Shown: piece by piece, positions 1 to 8,845 of the stretch
Position numbering within the stretch: position 1 is the stretch's first letter
How the letters are laid out: each line of letters opens with the position of its first letter
Origin: Acidobacteriota bacterium
GTDB taxonomy: Bacteria > Acidobacteriota > Terriglobia > Terriglobales > Acidobacteriaceae
Direction of reading: 5' to 3'
Length of the DNA: 33,517 bases
NCBI GenBank assembly: GCA_019236695.1
Contig: JAFAIN010000124.1
Coordinates: forward strand, 1 to 33,517
Notes under the pieces: model-generated
Told to the model about the DNA's origin: nothing
Seen by the model: only the letters and a program-made list of their open reading frames with translations
Databases searched by the model: none
Program-made: the position numbers and the translations under genes

Positions 1-231
1 GTAGGTTGGCCGATACGGCCGCGGATGGTGCGGATACACCGGGCGCGTACCCACCGGCCGGAAACTCCCGAACCCAACCCCGCCGCGATTGCTGGAGTGA
101 GCCGCGACAGCAGCGTGGGGGGTTCCGCCGCCGTGCACGGAAGCGCCTGAGGAATGCGCCGCGCGCTGCGCCGGCAGAGGCGCAGAAATTACCAATGCAG
201 CGAACGCCGCCAGGAAGAGAAAGCGCCGCAT
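1..231 (-). CDS. N-terminal part of a secreted or membrane-anchored protein, truncated by the window edge
   Basis: Reverse-strand reading from ATG at 231: MRRFLFLAAFAALVISAPLPAQRAAHSSGASVHGGGTPHAAVAAHSSNRGGVGFGSFRPVGTRPVYPHHPRPYRPTY, open to the edge. It has a signal-peptide-like N-terminus. It is absent from the supplied ORF track because it has no stop in the window. Confidence 0.6.
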   Translation of the reverse strand, partial: MRRFLFLAAFAALVISAPLPAQRAAHSSGASVHGGGTPHAAVAAHSSNRGGVGFGSFRPVGTRPVYPHHPRPYRPTY

Positions 232-271
232 GTGGGAATTCTACTCCTAGCCGCGGCAGCGCGGCTCCGGA

Positions 272-309
272 CAATTCGGCAATTCGGCAATTCCGCAGTT
301 CGGCAATGG
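272..309. repeat. Octamer array, CAATTCSG family, copy 1
   Basis: CAATTCGG CAATTCGG CAATTCCG CAGTTCGG CAATGG, 2 bp beyond the Fis-type gene stop (312). Confidence 0.65.
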
Positions 310-311
310 AT

Positions 312-590
312 TTATCTTGCCGCCTTTTTTTCAAATACCTGCGGCCGGGCTGCTCGCGGCGGGCGCCGCGCCCCGTTGCGGATTACGCGGATATCGAGCT
401 TCAGCTCGGTAATGGTCCGGCTGAGAGTGTTGCGGTGCATGCCGAGTTCGCGCGCGGCCTTGCACTGGTTGCCGTTGTTTTCCTGGAGCACCGTCTGGAC
501 AAAGCGTTTCTTGAATTCGCGCACTGCCTCGGAGTAAAGGATGCCGCTGCGATACATCTGCATGACGAGTGCTTCCAATTGGTCTTTCAC
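312..590 (-). CDS. Fis-family helix-turn-helix protein
   Basis: 92 aa containing FVQTVLQENNGNQCKAARELGMHRNTLSRTITEL, a Fis-type HTH. Confidence 0.85.
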   Translation of the reverse strand: MKDQLEALVMQMYRSGILYSEAVREFKKRFVQTVLQENNGNQCKAARELGMHRNTLSRTITELKLDIRVIRNGARRPPRAARPQVFEKKAAR

Positions 591-650
591 CCGCGCCTCC
601 CTTTCGTCGTCTCCAACTGCCTTTCATCCCGGCCGCGCCACGCAATGTAT

Positions 651-1172
651 CTAATGCTGTTCTTCAAACCGGTGCAGGGCTGCGATGCCGGCGCGAAACT
701 GCTGCCGCACCGCGCTGGGCGCCAGCCACATCGCGCCGCGCCCTACAACCAGAAAGTAGGGCGCAAGCTGGGAATTCGTAAGCAGCGGTGTGTTTGGCTG
801 GAAAGCCGTAAGGCCAAGCAGCACCACCACCACTACCAGGCCGCCGCGAACCAGGCCGAATGCGCCGCCCAGCAACCGGTCAGCCCATCGCAATCCCGCC
901 GTCTTTGCGCCCCAGTGCGCGATCTTTCCCGCGACTCCCGCCAGAAACGCGACCCCAAAAAATATCAGCAGAAAAGCCGCAAGATCGGCCAGCCATGGCC
1001 GGTTGACATATGGCGCAATGCGCCCCGAAACCCGGCCATACATCCATGCCGCCAGCACGTAACCAGCGACTACTCCTGCCACGCTCAACGCTTCCCGCAA
1101 GAATCCCTGCGCCATGGCGGCAAGGATCGAAAGAACCATTACCGCAATAATGATGTAATCGACGGCATTCAA
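651..1172 (-). CDS. cvpA: CvpA family membrane protein
   Basis: LNAVDYIIIAVMVLSILAAMAQGFLREALSVAGVVAGYVLA...; hydrophobic helices typical of CvpA; lies beside purC. Start taken as TTG at 1172, since the longer ORF overlaps purC. Confidence 0.75.
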   Translation of the reverse strand: MNAVDYIIIAVMVLSILAAMAQGFLREALSVAGVVAGYVLAAWMYGRVSGRIAPYVNRPWLADLAAFLLIFFGVAFLAGVAGKIAHWGAKTAGLRWADRLLGGAFGLVRGGLVVVVVLLGLTAFQPNTPLLTNSQLAPYFLVVGRGAMWLAPSAVRQQFRAGIAALHRFEEQH

Positions 1173-1183
1173 ACCTGTGCCAG

Positions 1184-2101
1184 TTATGAGTGCGCAGGCA
1201 GGTCTTTTCCCGTAAGCCTGCGATACGCCTCGATGTACTTTTCGCTCGTCTTTTGCGCCACTTCCCCGGGCAGCGCCGGCGCTGGTGGCTGCTTGTTCCA
1301 ATGAACCTGCTCGAGATAGTCGCGGACGTACTGCTTGTCGAACGACTCCTGCGCGCGCCCTGGTGCGTAACTCTGCGCCGGCCAGAATCGCGAGGAATCA
1401 GGCGTTAGCACTTCATCCGCCAGCACCAGGCCCTTTGCGGTCCAGCCAAATTCAAACTTGGTATCGGCAATGATGATGCCGCGCTCCAGCGCATACTCGG
1501 CGGCTCGCGTATATACGCGGAGGCTCAAATCGCGCAGGCGCTCGCTTTCCTCGCGCCCGGCCCGCTGCACCATTTCCGAAAATGAAATGTTTTCGTCATG
1601 CCCGCTGGCAGCTTTTGTGGCGGGCGTAAAAATCGGCTCGGGCAGCCTGTCGGATTCCCGCAGCCCGGCCGGCAGCGCGATGCCGCATACGCTTCCGCTC
1701 TGCTGATATTCCTTCCATGCGGAGCCCGAAATGTAGCCGCGGACCACGCACTCAATCGGAACCATCTCGGCGCGCGCCACCAGCATGGAACGGCCCGCCA
1801 GTTCAGCACGGTGCACCTGCAAAGACTCGGGATACCGATCCATGCTGGCCGTAATCATGTGGTTCTCGACAATCTCTTTCAGGAAATCGAACCAGAACAC
1901 CGAAAGCTGCGTGAGTACCCGGCCTTTTTCAGGAATTCCGGTGGGCAGCACATAGTCGAACGCCGAAATGCGGTCGGTGGCGATGAACAGCAGGCGATCG
2001 TTATCCACCCGATAAATGTCCCGTACCTTCCCGCTGGCCCACATCTCGAGCTCGGAAAAATCGCTTTGCAGCAGAACTGGCTGAATAATCTCGGCGCTCA
2101 T
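1184..2101 (-). CDS. purC: Phosphoribosylaminoimidazolesuccinocarboxamide synthase
   Basis: 305 aa; GKVRDIYRVDNDRLLFIATDRISAFDYVLPTGIPEKGRVLTQLSVFWF and ECVVRGYISGSAWKEY are SAICAR synthetase motifs. Confidence 0.95.
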   Translation of the reverse strand: MSAEIIQPVLLQSDFSELEMWASGKVRDIYRVDNDRLLFIATDRISAFDYVLPTGIPEKGRVLTQLSVFWFDFLKEIVENHMITASMDRYPESLQVHRAELAGRSMLVARAEMVPIECVVRGYISGSAWKEYQQSGSVCGIALPAGLRESDRLPEPIFTPATKAASGHDENISFSEMVQRAGREESERLRDLSLRVYTRAAEYALERGIIIADTKFEFGWTAKGLVLADEVLTPDSSRFWPAQSYAPGRAQESFDKQYVRDYLEQVHWNKQPPAPALPGEVAQKTSEKYIEAYRRLTGKDLPAHS

Positions 2102-2280
2102 AAATGGGAAATGACGACGAAGAACAGTCGCGTAATTCTAGCCTGCTCGGCGGATTTGTCAACGCGCCGGTAGCCGCAAAACATCAGGCCAGAAGCATTG
2201 TGGAAAACTGCATTAGAGAAATGTCAAGCGCCAAAATGCCCATGCGCGGGCGCCGAAGAACCCCGAGGTTGCTCTTCCAC

Positions 2281-2316
2281 AAATTCCGCAATTCGGCAAT
2301 TCCGCAGTTCCGCACT
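2281..2316. repeat. Octamer array, CAATTCSG family, copy 2
   Basis: AAATTCCG CAATTCGG CAATTCCG CAGTTCCG CACT, 8 bp beyond the smc stop (2325). Confidence 0.65.
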
Positions 2317-2324
2317 CCCTTACT

Positions 2325-5300
2325 TCACGCGCTCTGCGCTTCCGCCCCGAAGCGCACCGATACGACCTTCGAGACGCCGGGCTCCTGCATGGTCACTCCG
2401 TACATCACCGGCGCGGCGCTCATGGTGCGCTTGCTGTGGGTGATGAGCACGAACTGCGTGTGGAAGCTCATTTCGCGCACCAGGTCTACAAAACGCGCCA
2501 CATTGGCTTCATCGAGCGGGGCATCCACCTCGTCGAGAATGCAGAACGGGCTGGGCTGGTATTGGAAGATGCCAACCAGCAATGAAAGCGCCGTAAGCGC
2601 TTTCTCGCCGCCGGAGAGCAGCAGCACGTTCTGCAGCTTCTTGCCGGGAGGCGACGCCACAATATCGATGCCGCTCTCGGCGCCGCCGCTGCCATCATCG
2701 CTGAGCCGCATGAAGGCGTTTCCGCCGCCGAACAGCTTGGCGAACGCGCGCTGGAAATTTTCGTTGATGCGGGCAAAGGCCTCCTGGAATTTCTGGCGCG
2801 AAACGGTTTCGATTTCGGCGATGGTGCTTTCCGTGTTCTGAATGGAAGCGAGCAGGTCCTTGCGCTGCTCATCCAGAAACTCATGCCGCTTAAACACTTC
2901 GTTGTATTCCTCCAGCGCCATCATGTTCACCGGCCCCATCGCATCGAGCCGGGATCGCATTTCCCTGCAGACGTTTTCTTCCCCGAGCAACGCCTCGCCC
3001 GCGAGCGGGGGCACAGCCAGCGTGGCCACCAGTTCTCCGGCCGGCACGCCCAACTCCTGCACCGATGTTTCGCCCAGATGCTGGAGGTCGGATTCGAGGC
3101 GGGCGCGAGCGCTGGCCAGTTCCGCGCGGCGATCACGAACGGCATCGAGCTGACCCCGCGCATCCTTCAACCCGGCATCGAGCGCAGCCAGGCGCTGCCG
3201 CAGTTCATCGGATTCCGCCTTCAGGGCAAGCGCCCCTGCTTCCAGTCCGGAGCGTTCCGCCGCAAGCTCAACCGCGCGCTGCGCGAGCTGTGCGTTCTGC
3301 TGCACGCGTTCCGCATGCTCGGCGAGAGCAGCCGCAAGCTGGCGTTCGAGCTCCGCCAGCCGGGCGTGCGACTCGGCAGCCGAAGCATCGAGCCGTTGAA
3401 CGGTGGCGGCGGCAGCTTTGCGCCGCTCCTCCGCGGTGGCAAGCTGCACTCGCATCTCCGCCGCACTATGGCCGGAAGCTTCGCGCGCCGCCGCCAGCGC
3501 CGTAAGCTGTTCCTGGGCTTCGGCAAGCGCTTTTTCCACCCGCATGCGTTCCTGCTCCACGCTCACCAGCGCCGCTTCGCTCTCGCTGATGCGTTCGAGA
3601 AGCGATTCGCGCTCCGCGCGGAGACGGTCAAGTTCCGCCATAAAGGTTTCAATCCGCGTGGTGGCGCGGGAAATCTCATGGTCGAGTTGCTTCAATGTGT
3701 GGCCCGAGGTCATGGCCTGGCGATCTGCCTCGCGCTTTTCGGCTTCGAGTTTTTCCAGGCGCTGCGACAACTCAGCAATGTCGCGGGCCAGCCTTCCGAC
3801 GGTCGCTTCCTGCTCGCGTAATGCTTTCTCGAGCTGGTCAACCTGCCTCATCAGGTCGCGCAGCTCGCGCTTCATCGAAAGCGGCCCTTCCGCGCGCTGG
3901 CGGCCTCCCGTCACGGTTACGTTATGGAAGCATTCGCCCGAGGGAGCCAGGAAGAAAGAGTCAGGGCTGTCGAGCGCCAGCTCGCGGGCAATGGCTGCGT
4001 CAGGCGCAATGTAGCCGTCGCGCAGCTTGGGCAGGATGACTTCCAACGATTTGCCAAAGCCATCGAGCACCCGCAGGCATCGGGACACCGGCACAACGCA
4101 GTCGCCTGCCGGCTGTTGCCGCGCGTTTTCATCCAGCGCAAAAGAAAAACGCGCCTGGCTGTCGCTGGGATGCACAAGGAACGTGGCCCGCCCATCGACA
4201 TCGGTGCGCAACACCTGCAGACCCTGGTCGGCTGCATCCCACGATTTCACGACGATGTAATTCAGCTCATCGCGCAGAAAATCTTCCACCACGCTTTCGT
4301 ACTGCTGATCGACGTCAAGGAAATCGGCCAGCACTCCCACCGGCGCCATTCCGCCCTGCAGTGCGTTGGAACGAAACAGGCGGCGCACCGATTCAGTGGA
4401 GTAGCCGTGCTCGGCAATCAGCGCTTCCAATGAAGCCCGCCGGCCAAGAGCGGAGGCATACTCGGCGCGCAACTGGTCGAGCCGCTGCTTGGCCTGGGAT
4501 TCGGCCTGGCGGCGCGCCACGGTGGCCTGGCGCGTGGAAGTGATTTCCTGCTCGAGCGAGTTCACGCGGTGCGAAGCGCTCTCAAACTCCAGCGCAATCT
4601 GCCCCCAGCGGCCGCCGAACATCTCCACTTCGTGCTGCGCCGATGCTTTCTCCTGCTGGACGCGTGCGCCTTCTCGCCCGAGCGCGGCAGCGCGTTCTTC
4701 GGCCTGCGTCATCTGGTTGCGGATTTCGGAGGCGCTGCTGACCATCCGCAGCAACTCGGCCCGCCGCCGCTCCTGCTCGGCTTCCGCCTGCTGCAGCCGC
4801 AGTCCGGCTTCTGAAGCTGCCAGTTGCAGCGCCTGCGCCTGCGCGTGAGTGCGCGCCACTTCGGCGGCGGCAGATTCCAGTTCTGCCTGGCGCTCGGCGC
4901 GCTCCACGGCCATGGCCGCGTGCTGCGCCCGGCTTTGCTCGAGCTGGCCGTTTAGCCCCGCATGGCGGGCGTCGAGTTCGGCGCAGCGCTCTTCATTGTG
5001 CGCGCGCGTTCCGGCGCAGCGATCCAGTTCGCGGGCCACCGCGTTCAGGCGCTCGGCCGCGGCGCGCGATTCTTCTTCCACAGCGTAACCGCGCTCCGTG
5101 CATGCCCGCTGCGCGGCCTCGAGTTCCTGCACCGATTCGCCGCGCAGCCGAACTTCATCGCCCAGTTCGCCCAGTGTGCCATCGAGCGCGCCGGCTTCAC
5201 CCGTCATGGCCGAATACTTCCCCGCCAGAACGTTCCTGAGCTTTTCCCGCAGTTCTTCTCGAACCCGCGCGTAGCGCTCGGCCTTCGAGGCCTGGCGCTT

Positions 5301-6227
5301 CAGCGAGTTCATTTGCCGGGTGACTTCGTCAAAAATATCATTCACCCGCGCCAGGTTGAGCCGGGCCTGCTCCAGCCGCGCTTCCGCCAGCCGTTTTTTG
5401 GTTTTGAATTTCGTAATGCCCGCGGCTTCCTCAATGATGGCGCGGCGGTCATAGGGCTTGCTGCTCAGGATTTGCCCAATCCTTCCCTGCTCGATGATGG
5501 CATAGGACTCTGGTCCCAGACCGGTCCCCATGAACAGCTCCTGAATGTCGCGCAGCCGGCACAGCTTGCCGTTCAGCAGATATTCGGATTCGCCCGACCG
5601 AAACAAGCGCCGCGTAACCCGGATCTCGCCCGCTCGTAGAGCCGGGCGCTTCAGCATGCGGCGCCTGATCTTCAGGACAACCTGCGGCCCGGCAGGCTGC
5701 TCACCTATGTGGTCAATCTCAGGATGGGTACTCGCATGTTCCTGAGCGTCGGGCCCAGCTCCAGGCCCGGCTTCGCGCCCGGCGTCAGGCGCAGCAGGAT
5801 CCGGTTCGAGCGGGCGTACCTCTTCTATATAGCGTTCCGCCTCGGCGCTGGATTCAGCACGCACCGCCGCTTCATCCCAGTCGTCAACCGCACTCCCCGG
5901 CAGCTCATCCGAAATCTCAATCTCGGGCGCGGCATTAGCGTCGGCGCCGTCATAAACATCGGGATCGATCAGGCTGAGCGTTACCTCGGCCATACCGGTG
6001 GGCTTGCGATCCCGCGTCCCCGAAAAGATAACGTCATCCATCCGCGAGCCGCGCAGCGATTTGGCCGACTGCTCCCCCAGGACCCAGGAGATGGCGTCGG
6101 AGATGTTCGATTTGCCACAGCCGTTCGGGCCCACGATGGCGGCAATGCCGTCGCCATGGAACTGCAGTTCGGTGCGGTCGCAGAATGACTTGAACCCAAG
6201 GATTTGCAGCTTCTTAAGTTTGAGCAA
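2325..6227 (-). CDS. smc: Chromosome segregation protein SMC
   Basis: 1300 aa; Walker A GPNGCGKSN, ABC signature LLSGGEKALTALSLL, Walker B CILDEVDAPLDEANV, long coiled coils and a central hinge. Confidence 0.95.
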   Translation of the reverse strand: MLKLKKLQILGFKSFCDRTELQFHGDGIAAIVGPNGCGKSNISDAISWVLGEQSAKSLRGSRMDDVIFSGTRDRKPTGMAEVTLSLIDPDVYDGADANAAPEIEISDELPGSAVDDWDEAAVRAESSAEAERYIEEVRPLEPDPAAPDAGREAGPGAGPDAQEHASTHPEIDHIGEQPAGPQVVLKIRRRMLKRPALRAGEIRVTRRLFRSGESEYLLNGKLCRLRDIQELFMGTGLGPESYAIIEQGRIGQILSSKPYDRRAIIEEAAGITKFKTKKRLAEARLEQARLNLARVNDIFDEVTRQMNSLKRQASKAERYARVREELREKLRNVLAGKYSAMTGEAGALDGTLGELGDEVRLRGESVQELEAAQRACTERGYAVEEESRAAAERLNAVARELDRCAGTRAHNEERCAELDARHAGLNGQLEQSRAQHAAMAVERAERQAELESAAAEVARTHAQAQALQLAASEAGLRLQQAEAEQERRRAELLRMVSSASEIRNQMTQAEERAAALGREGARVQQEKASAQHEVEMFGGRWGQIALEFESASHRVNSLEQEITSTRQATVARRQAESQAKQRLDQLRAEYASALGRRASLEALIAEHGYSTESVRRLFRSNALQGGMAPVGVLADFLDVDQQYESVVEDFLRDELNYIVVKSWDAADQGLQVLRTDVDGRATFLVHPSDSQARFSFALDENARQQPAGDCVVPVSRCLRVLDGFGKSLEVILPKLRDGYIAPDAAIARELALDSPDSFFLAPSGECFHNVTVTGGRQRAEGPLSMKRELRDLMRQVDQLEKALREQEATVGRLARDIAELSQRLEKLEAEKREADRQAMTSGHTLKQLDHEISRATTRIETFMAELDRLRAERESLLERISESEAALVSVEQERMRVEKALAEAQEQLTALAAAREASGHSAAEMRVQLATAEERRKAAAATVQRLDASAAESHARLAELERQLAAALAEHAERVQQNAQLAQRAVELAAERSGLEAGALALKAESDELRQRLAALDAGLKDARGQLDAVRDRRAELASARARLESDLQHLGETSVQELGVPAGELVATLAVPPLAGEALLGEENVCREMRSRLDAMGPVNMMALEEYNEVFKRHEFLDEQRKDLLASIQNTESTIAEIETVSRQKFQEAFARINENFQRAFAKLFGGGNAFMRLSDDGSGGAESGIDIVASPPGKKLQNVLLLSGGEKALTALSLLVGIFQYQPSPFCILDEVDAPLDEANVARFVDLVREMSFHTQFVLITHSKRTMSAAPVMYGVTMQEPGVSKVVSVRFGAEAQSA

Positions 6228-6662
6228 AACCTGCTCCTTCTCCGCGGTCCCGGCCGCGAACCAGAACCGTTATTGATCGGTGAGCTTCCTCAAGGCGAAT
6301 CACCCCAAAACGCGGGAAAAACTGCACAAAAACTGCCACAGAGCACGGCTGGGGGGGCTCCGGCTCGGCTGCAATTGCGTCAACTGTAGCGGCGAAAGCC
6401 GTCCCGGTCAATGGCTGTGCATACTCTATAATGTGGCTGGTCCAGCAGCACCCAACATATTGTGGCGCAAATGTGGAAATCCGCGCATAAACCCGGAAGG
6501 GTTAATAAAGGAGGAAGGGAGAAGCGCGAGAGCAGGATCATGGTAGCTCTGACGGGAAGCGAGACGCAATGGAATTTGCGCAACCCGTGGCGACATTTAT
6601 TGTGCGGTCAGGATTCCCAGCAGAGGCATGTGCACTCTACTGTTGCGAACGGGAAACTGTCG

Positions 6663-6851
6663 TCACCCGATCTCCGGAATTCCCAAACCCCGACAAACCT
6701 TTCGTGCAAGAGTATTTGGAATCTCAATATGACGGGGAATCGCTTCCACCGCGCCTGTCGCCGGGTTCATCCATAAAGAATGCGAGGCGCCTTCGCGTTT
6801 CAGGACGCAACCATGCCTGCGGAGGTGCTGCAGCAGGCTGCTGCGCTTCAT
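6663..6851 (-). CDS. hicA: HicA family toxin (mRNA interferase)
   Basis: 62 aa; KRSSLLQHLRRHGCVLKREGASHSLWMNPATG...VPRH-like IPRHIEIPNTLARKVCRGLGI; overlaps hicB by 4 bp. Confidence 0.85.
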   Translation of the reverse strand: MKRSSLLQHLRRHGCVLKREGASHSLWMNPATGAVEAIPRHIEIPNTLARKVCRGLGIPEIG

Positions 6852-7063
6852 TGCACGACTACCGTGTCACGCTCAGCATCCGGCGGCACCGCGCGCATGC
6901 CCTCTTCCCGGCGGTCTGACAAAATCAGGGAGATCGCACCGGCCAGGTTTTCCCGGGCCTCGTCCTTGGTTCTGCCCTGGCCGTTTGCTCCCGGGATTTC
7001 TGGGCAGTACGCGATGTACCACTCCTCATCGCGCTCGAAAATGGCGGTGAACTCATTGCGCAT
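6848..7063 (-). CDS. hicB: HicB family antitoxin
   Basis: 71 aa; FTAIFERDEEWYIAYCPEIPGANGQGRTKDEARENLAGAISLIL, HicB fold, directly upstream of hicA. Confidence 0.87.
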   Translation of the reverse strand: MRNEFTAIFERDEEWYIAYCPEIPGANGQGRTKDEARENLAGAISLILSDRREEGMRAVPPDAERDTVVVQ

Positions 7064-7427
7064 GCCTCAGCATACGACGGTGGCTGCCGGCAATACCACT
7101 TTTTCACTCTCAATGCGCTGCCTTCTAGCTCCGCCCGCCACTGTTCTCCACTGCTAGCGGCAGGGTTCTATTAGGGCGGATCAGCCCAGGGAATGCAGAA
7201 CCCCTTGCAAGGACCGGTTTGCCCGGGCAAGCTCCCTAAAACGGGAAAGCCGGAAATTTCTCTTCGCTGTTCTGCACATATTGCTGCAGGGCAAATCAGG
7301 TAACGGCGCCGGAACTCTCAGCCTGCGCTCGGGGGCAATACTCTACGGAGAGAATGCCCCGCCAACCGTGAACTTCCGGCAGGGGGTTTCCTTAGTGGTT
7401 GGCCGAGTCGGTTGTTAGACTTGCATC

Positions 7428-7904
7428 GTGGCAGCTGCCAAACACCCGCGCGGCGCTTCATTGCCGATCCGCGACTCCCGGCCGGCTGATTTCGAGCGGC
7501 TCTGGCGGATCGACCAGGCATGTTTTGACGATCGGTTAGCATACTCGCGGGCCGAGTTCGAGTACTACCTCGGCTTGCCGAATGCATTCGCGCTTGTAGC
7601 CGAGCAGGCTGGAGCCATTGTTGGGTTTGTTGTGGCGCGGCCTGTGCCGCGGCGCAGGACCGGGCACATCATCACCATCGACGTTCTGGCAGAATCGCGG
7701 CGGTTGGGCGCCGGCTCGGAGCTGCTGCGCATAGCCGAAGACCGCCTGCGCATCGCGGGCTGCGCACGCGTCATACTAGAGACGCCGGTCAGCAATCTCG
7801 GCGCGATTGCGTTTTATCACCGCCACGCCTATGCAGTCCTGCGCACGCTGCGCGGCTATTACGCCGATGGGCTTGACGGGCTCGAAATGGAAAAAAAGCT
7901 CTAA
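7428..7904 (+). CDS. GNAT family N-acetyltransferase, RimI-like
   Basis: 158 aa from a GTG start; IDVLAESRRLGAGSELLRIAEDRLRIAGCARVILETPVSNLGAIAFYHRHAYAVLRTLRGYY is a GNAT acetyl-CoA-binding region. Confidence 0.82.
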   Translation: MAAAKHPRGASLPIRDSRPADFERLWRIDQACFDDRLAYSRAEFEYYLGLPNAFALVAEQAGAIVGFVVARPVPRRRTGHIITIDVLAESRRLGAGSELLRIAEDRLRIAGCARVILETPVSNLGAIAFYHRHAYAVLRTLRGYYADGLDGLEMEKKL

Positions 7905-7933
7905 GCCAGTGGCGTTCCGGCTTAGAGCTTTTT
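7893..7933 (+). terminator. Intrinsic terminator, possibly bidirectional
   Basis: Perfect 15-bp inverted repeat aaaaagctctaagcc / ggcttagagcttttt with an 11-nt loop and T-rich end. Confidence 0.85.
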
Positions 7934-7953
7934 GTATATCGCCTGCGGCTCCC

Positions 7954-8196
7954 TCACGCAGCGTTCCGCTTGCGCTCCTTACGATCGTCCCCGCCCTCCT
8001 TGTCGTGGCCCTGCAGGTCACGCTTCAGGTCCTTCCCGGCTTCACGAAGATTGCCGAGCATCTGCTGCCCTTTGCCTTCGAGCTGCTTGCCTGCTCCTTT
8101 CGCCTGGTCTTCCGGATTATCGGTCCACTCGCCGGCCTGCCGCTGCACGCGGCCCATCAGATCTTTGCCCTTGCCTTTCAACTGGTCCTTATTCAT
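7954..8196 (-). CDS. CsbD family stress-response protein
   Basis: MNKDQLKGKGKDLMGRVQRQAGEWTDNPEDQAKGAGKQLEGKGQQMLGNLREAGKDLKRD; Shine-Dalgarno GGAGGGG before ATG at 8196. Confidence 0.85.
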   Translation of the reverse strand: MNKDQLKGKGKDLMGRVQRQAGEWTDNPEDQAKGAGKQLEGKGQQMLGNLREAGKDLKRDLQGHDKEGGDDRKERKRNAA

Positions 8197-8254
8197 CTTT
8201 CCCCTCCATAATGGTTTTTCCGAATCGCTAATCGTTGTTATGGTGCACCGCAGG

Positions 8255-8407
8255 TCAGACCGTTCGCGTGCGCCCTCCAATGAGTTGAAAAATCAGCGCG
8301 ATCACAGCCAGCACCAGCAGGATGTGGATAAAGCCCCCTAGCGTGTAGCTGCTGACTACACCAAGCAGCCATAACACCAAAAGGACAATAAAGAGGGTCC
8401 ACAGCAT
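8255..8407 (-). CDS. Small two-helix membrane protein (lmo0937-like)
   Basis: MLWTLFIVLLVLWLLGVVSSYTLGGFIHILLVLAVIALIFQLIGGRTRTV, 50 aa. Confidence 0.75.
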   Translation of the reverse strand: MLWTLFIVLLVLWLLGVVSSYTLGGFIHILLVLAVIALIFQLIGGRTRTV

Positions 8408-8564
8408 CGCGGCCTCCCATAGCTCTTTTTCAGCTTGATTGCTTACCAACTTGGGTGCGGCCAGCGCGCGGGGAGGTTGCTAAGAATCGAAAGCTCCCGC
8501 TGCTGAATAGCTTGGGAGGATTCCGTTCACCGCACAGACATGTAGACCCGGCGGAAATTCAAAG

Positions 8565-8599
8565 CTGAGAATTGAGGACTGAGGCCGAGAGCTGGGTCT
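8565..8599. repeat. Heptamer array, CTGAGNN family
   Basis: CTGAGAA TTGAGGA CTGAGGC CGAGAGC TGGGTCT, between the small membrane protein gene and lon. Confidence 0.45.
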
Positions 8600-8845
8600 T
8601 CCCTGGCTCCGTCACCTAGGCACAAAAACCCGACATAAAAAACCAACGTTACGTTATCTACGAGCGTCAAACTGCCGCAATTCGCTTGTGCTTGCACAGC
8701 CCTTGCGAGGTAAAATCCTGCGGTTTTATTAACGTGCGGAGAAATTCATGCGGCCCAAAGAAGTGCGGATTCCGACCCGCTCGCATCCCTGTTCACAAGC
8801 TGCATCTTAATGGTTTCACAGGCATCTAACAGTCATTACCGAAGA

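Noticed and set aside
6-1304. 432-aa plus-strand ORF
   Set aside because: Runs antisense across the Fis-type gene, cvpA and the end of purC. Composition is Arg/Pro/Gln-rich with no recognisable domain; typical of spurious ORFs opposite GC-rich genes.
6462-6919. Plus-strand ORFs (104 and 116 aa) preceded by a TATAAT box (6427-6432) and AAAGGAGGAAGG
   Set aside because: The sequences show no known domain and run antisense into hicA. The purine-rich ribosome-site-like motif is too far from the ATG. An antisense transcript to hicA is possible but unsupported.
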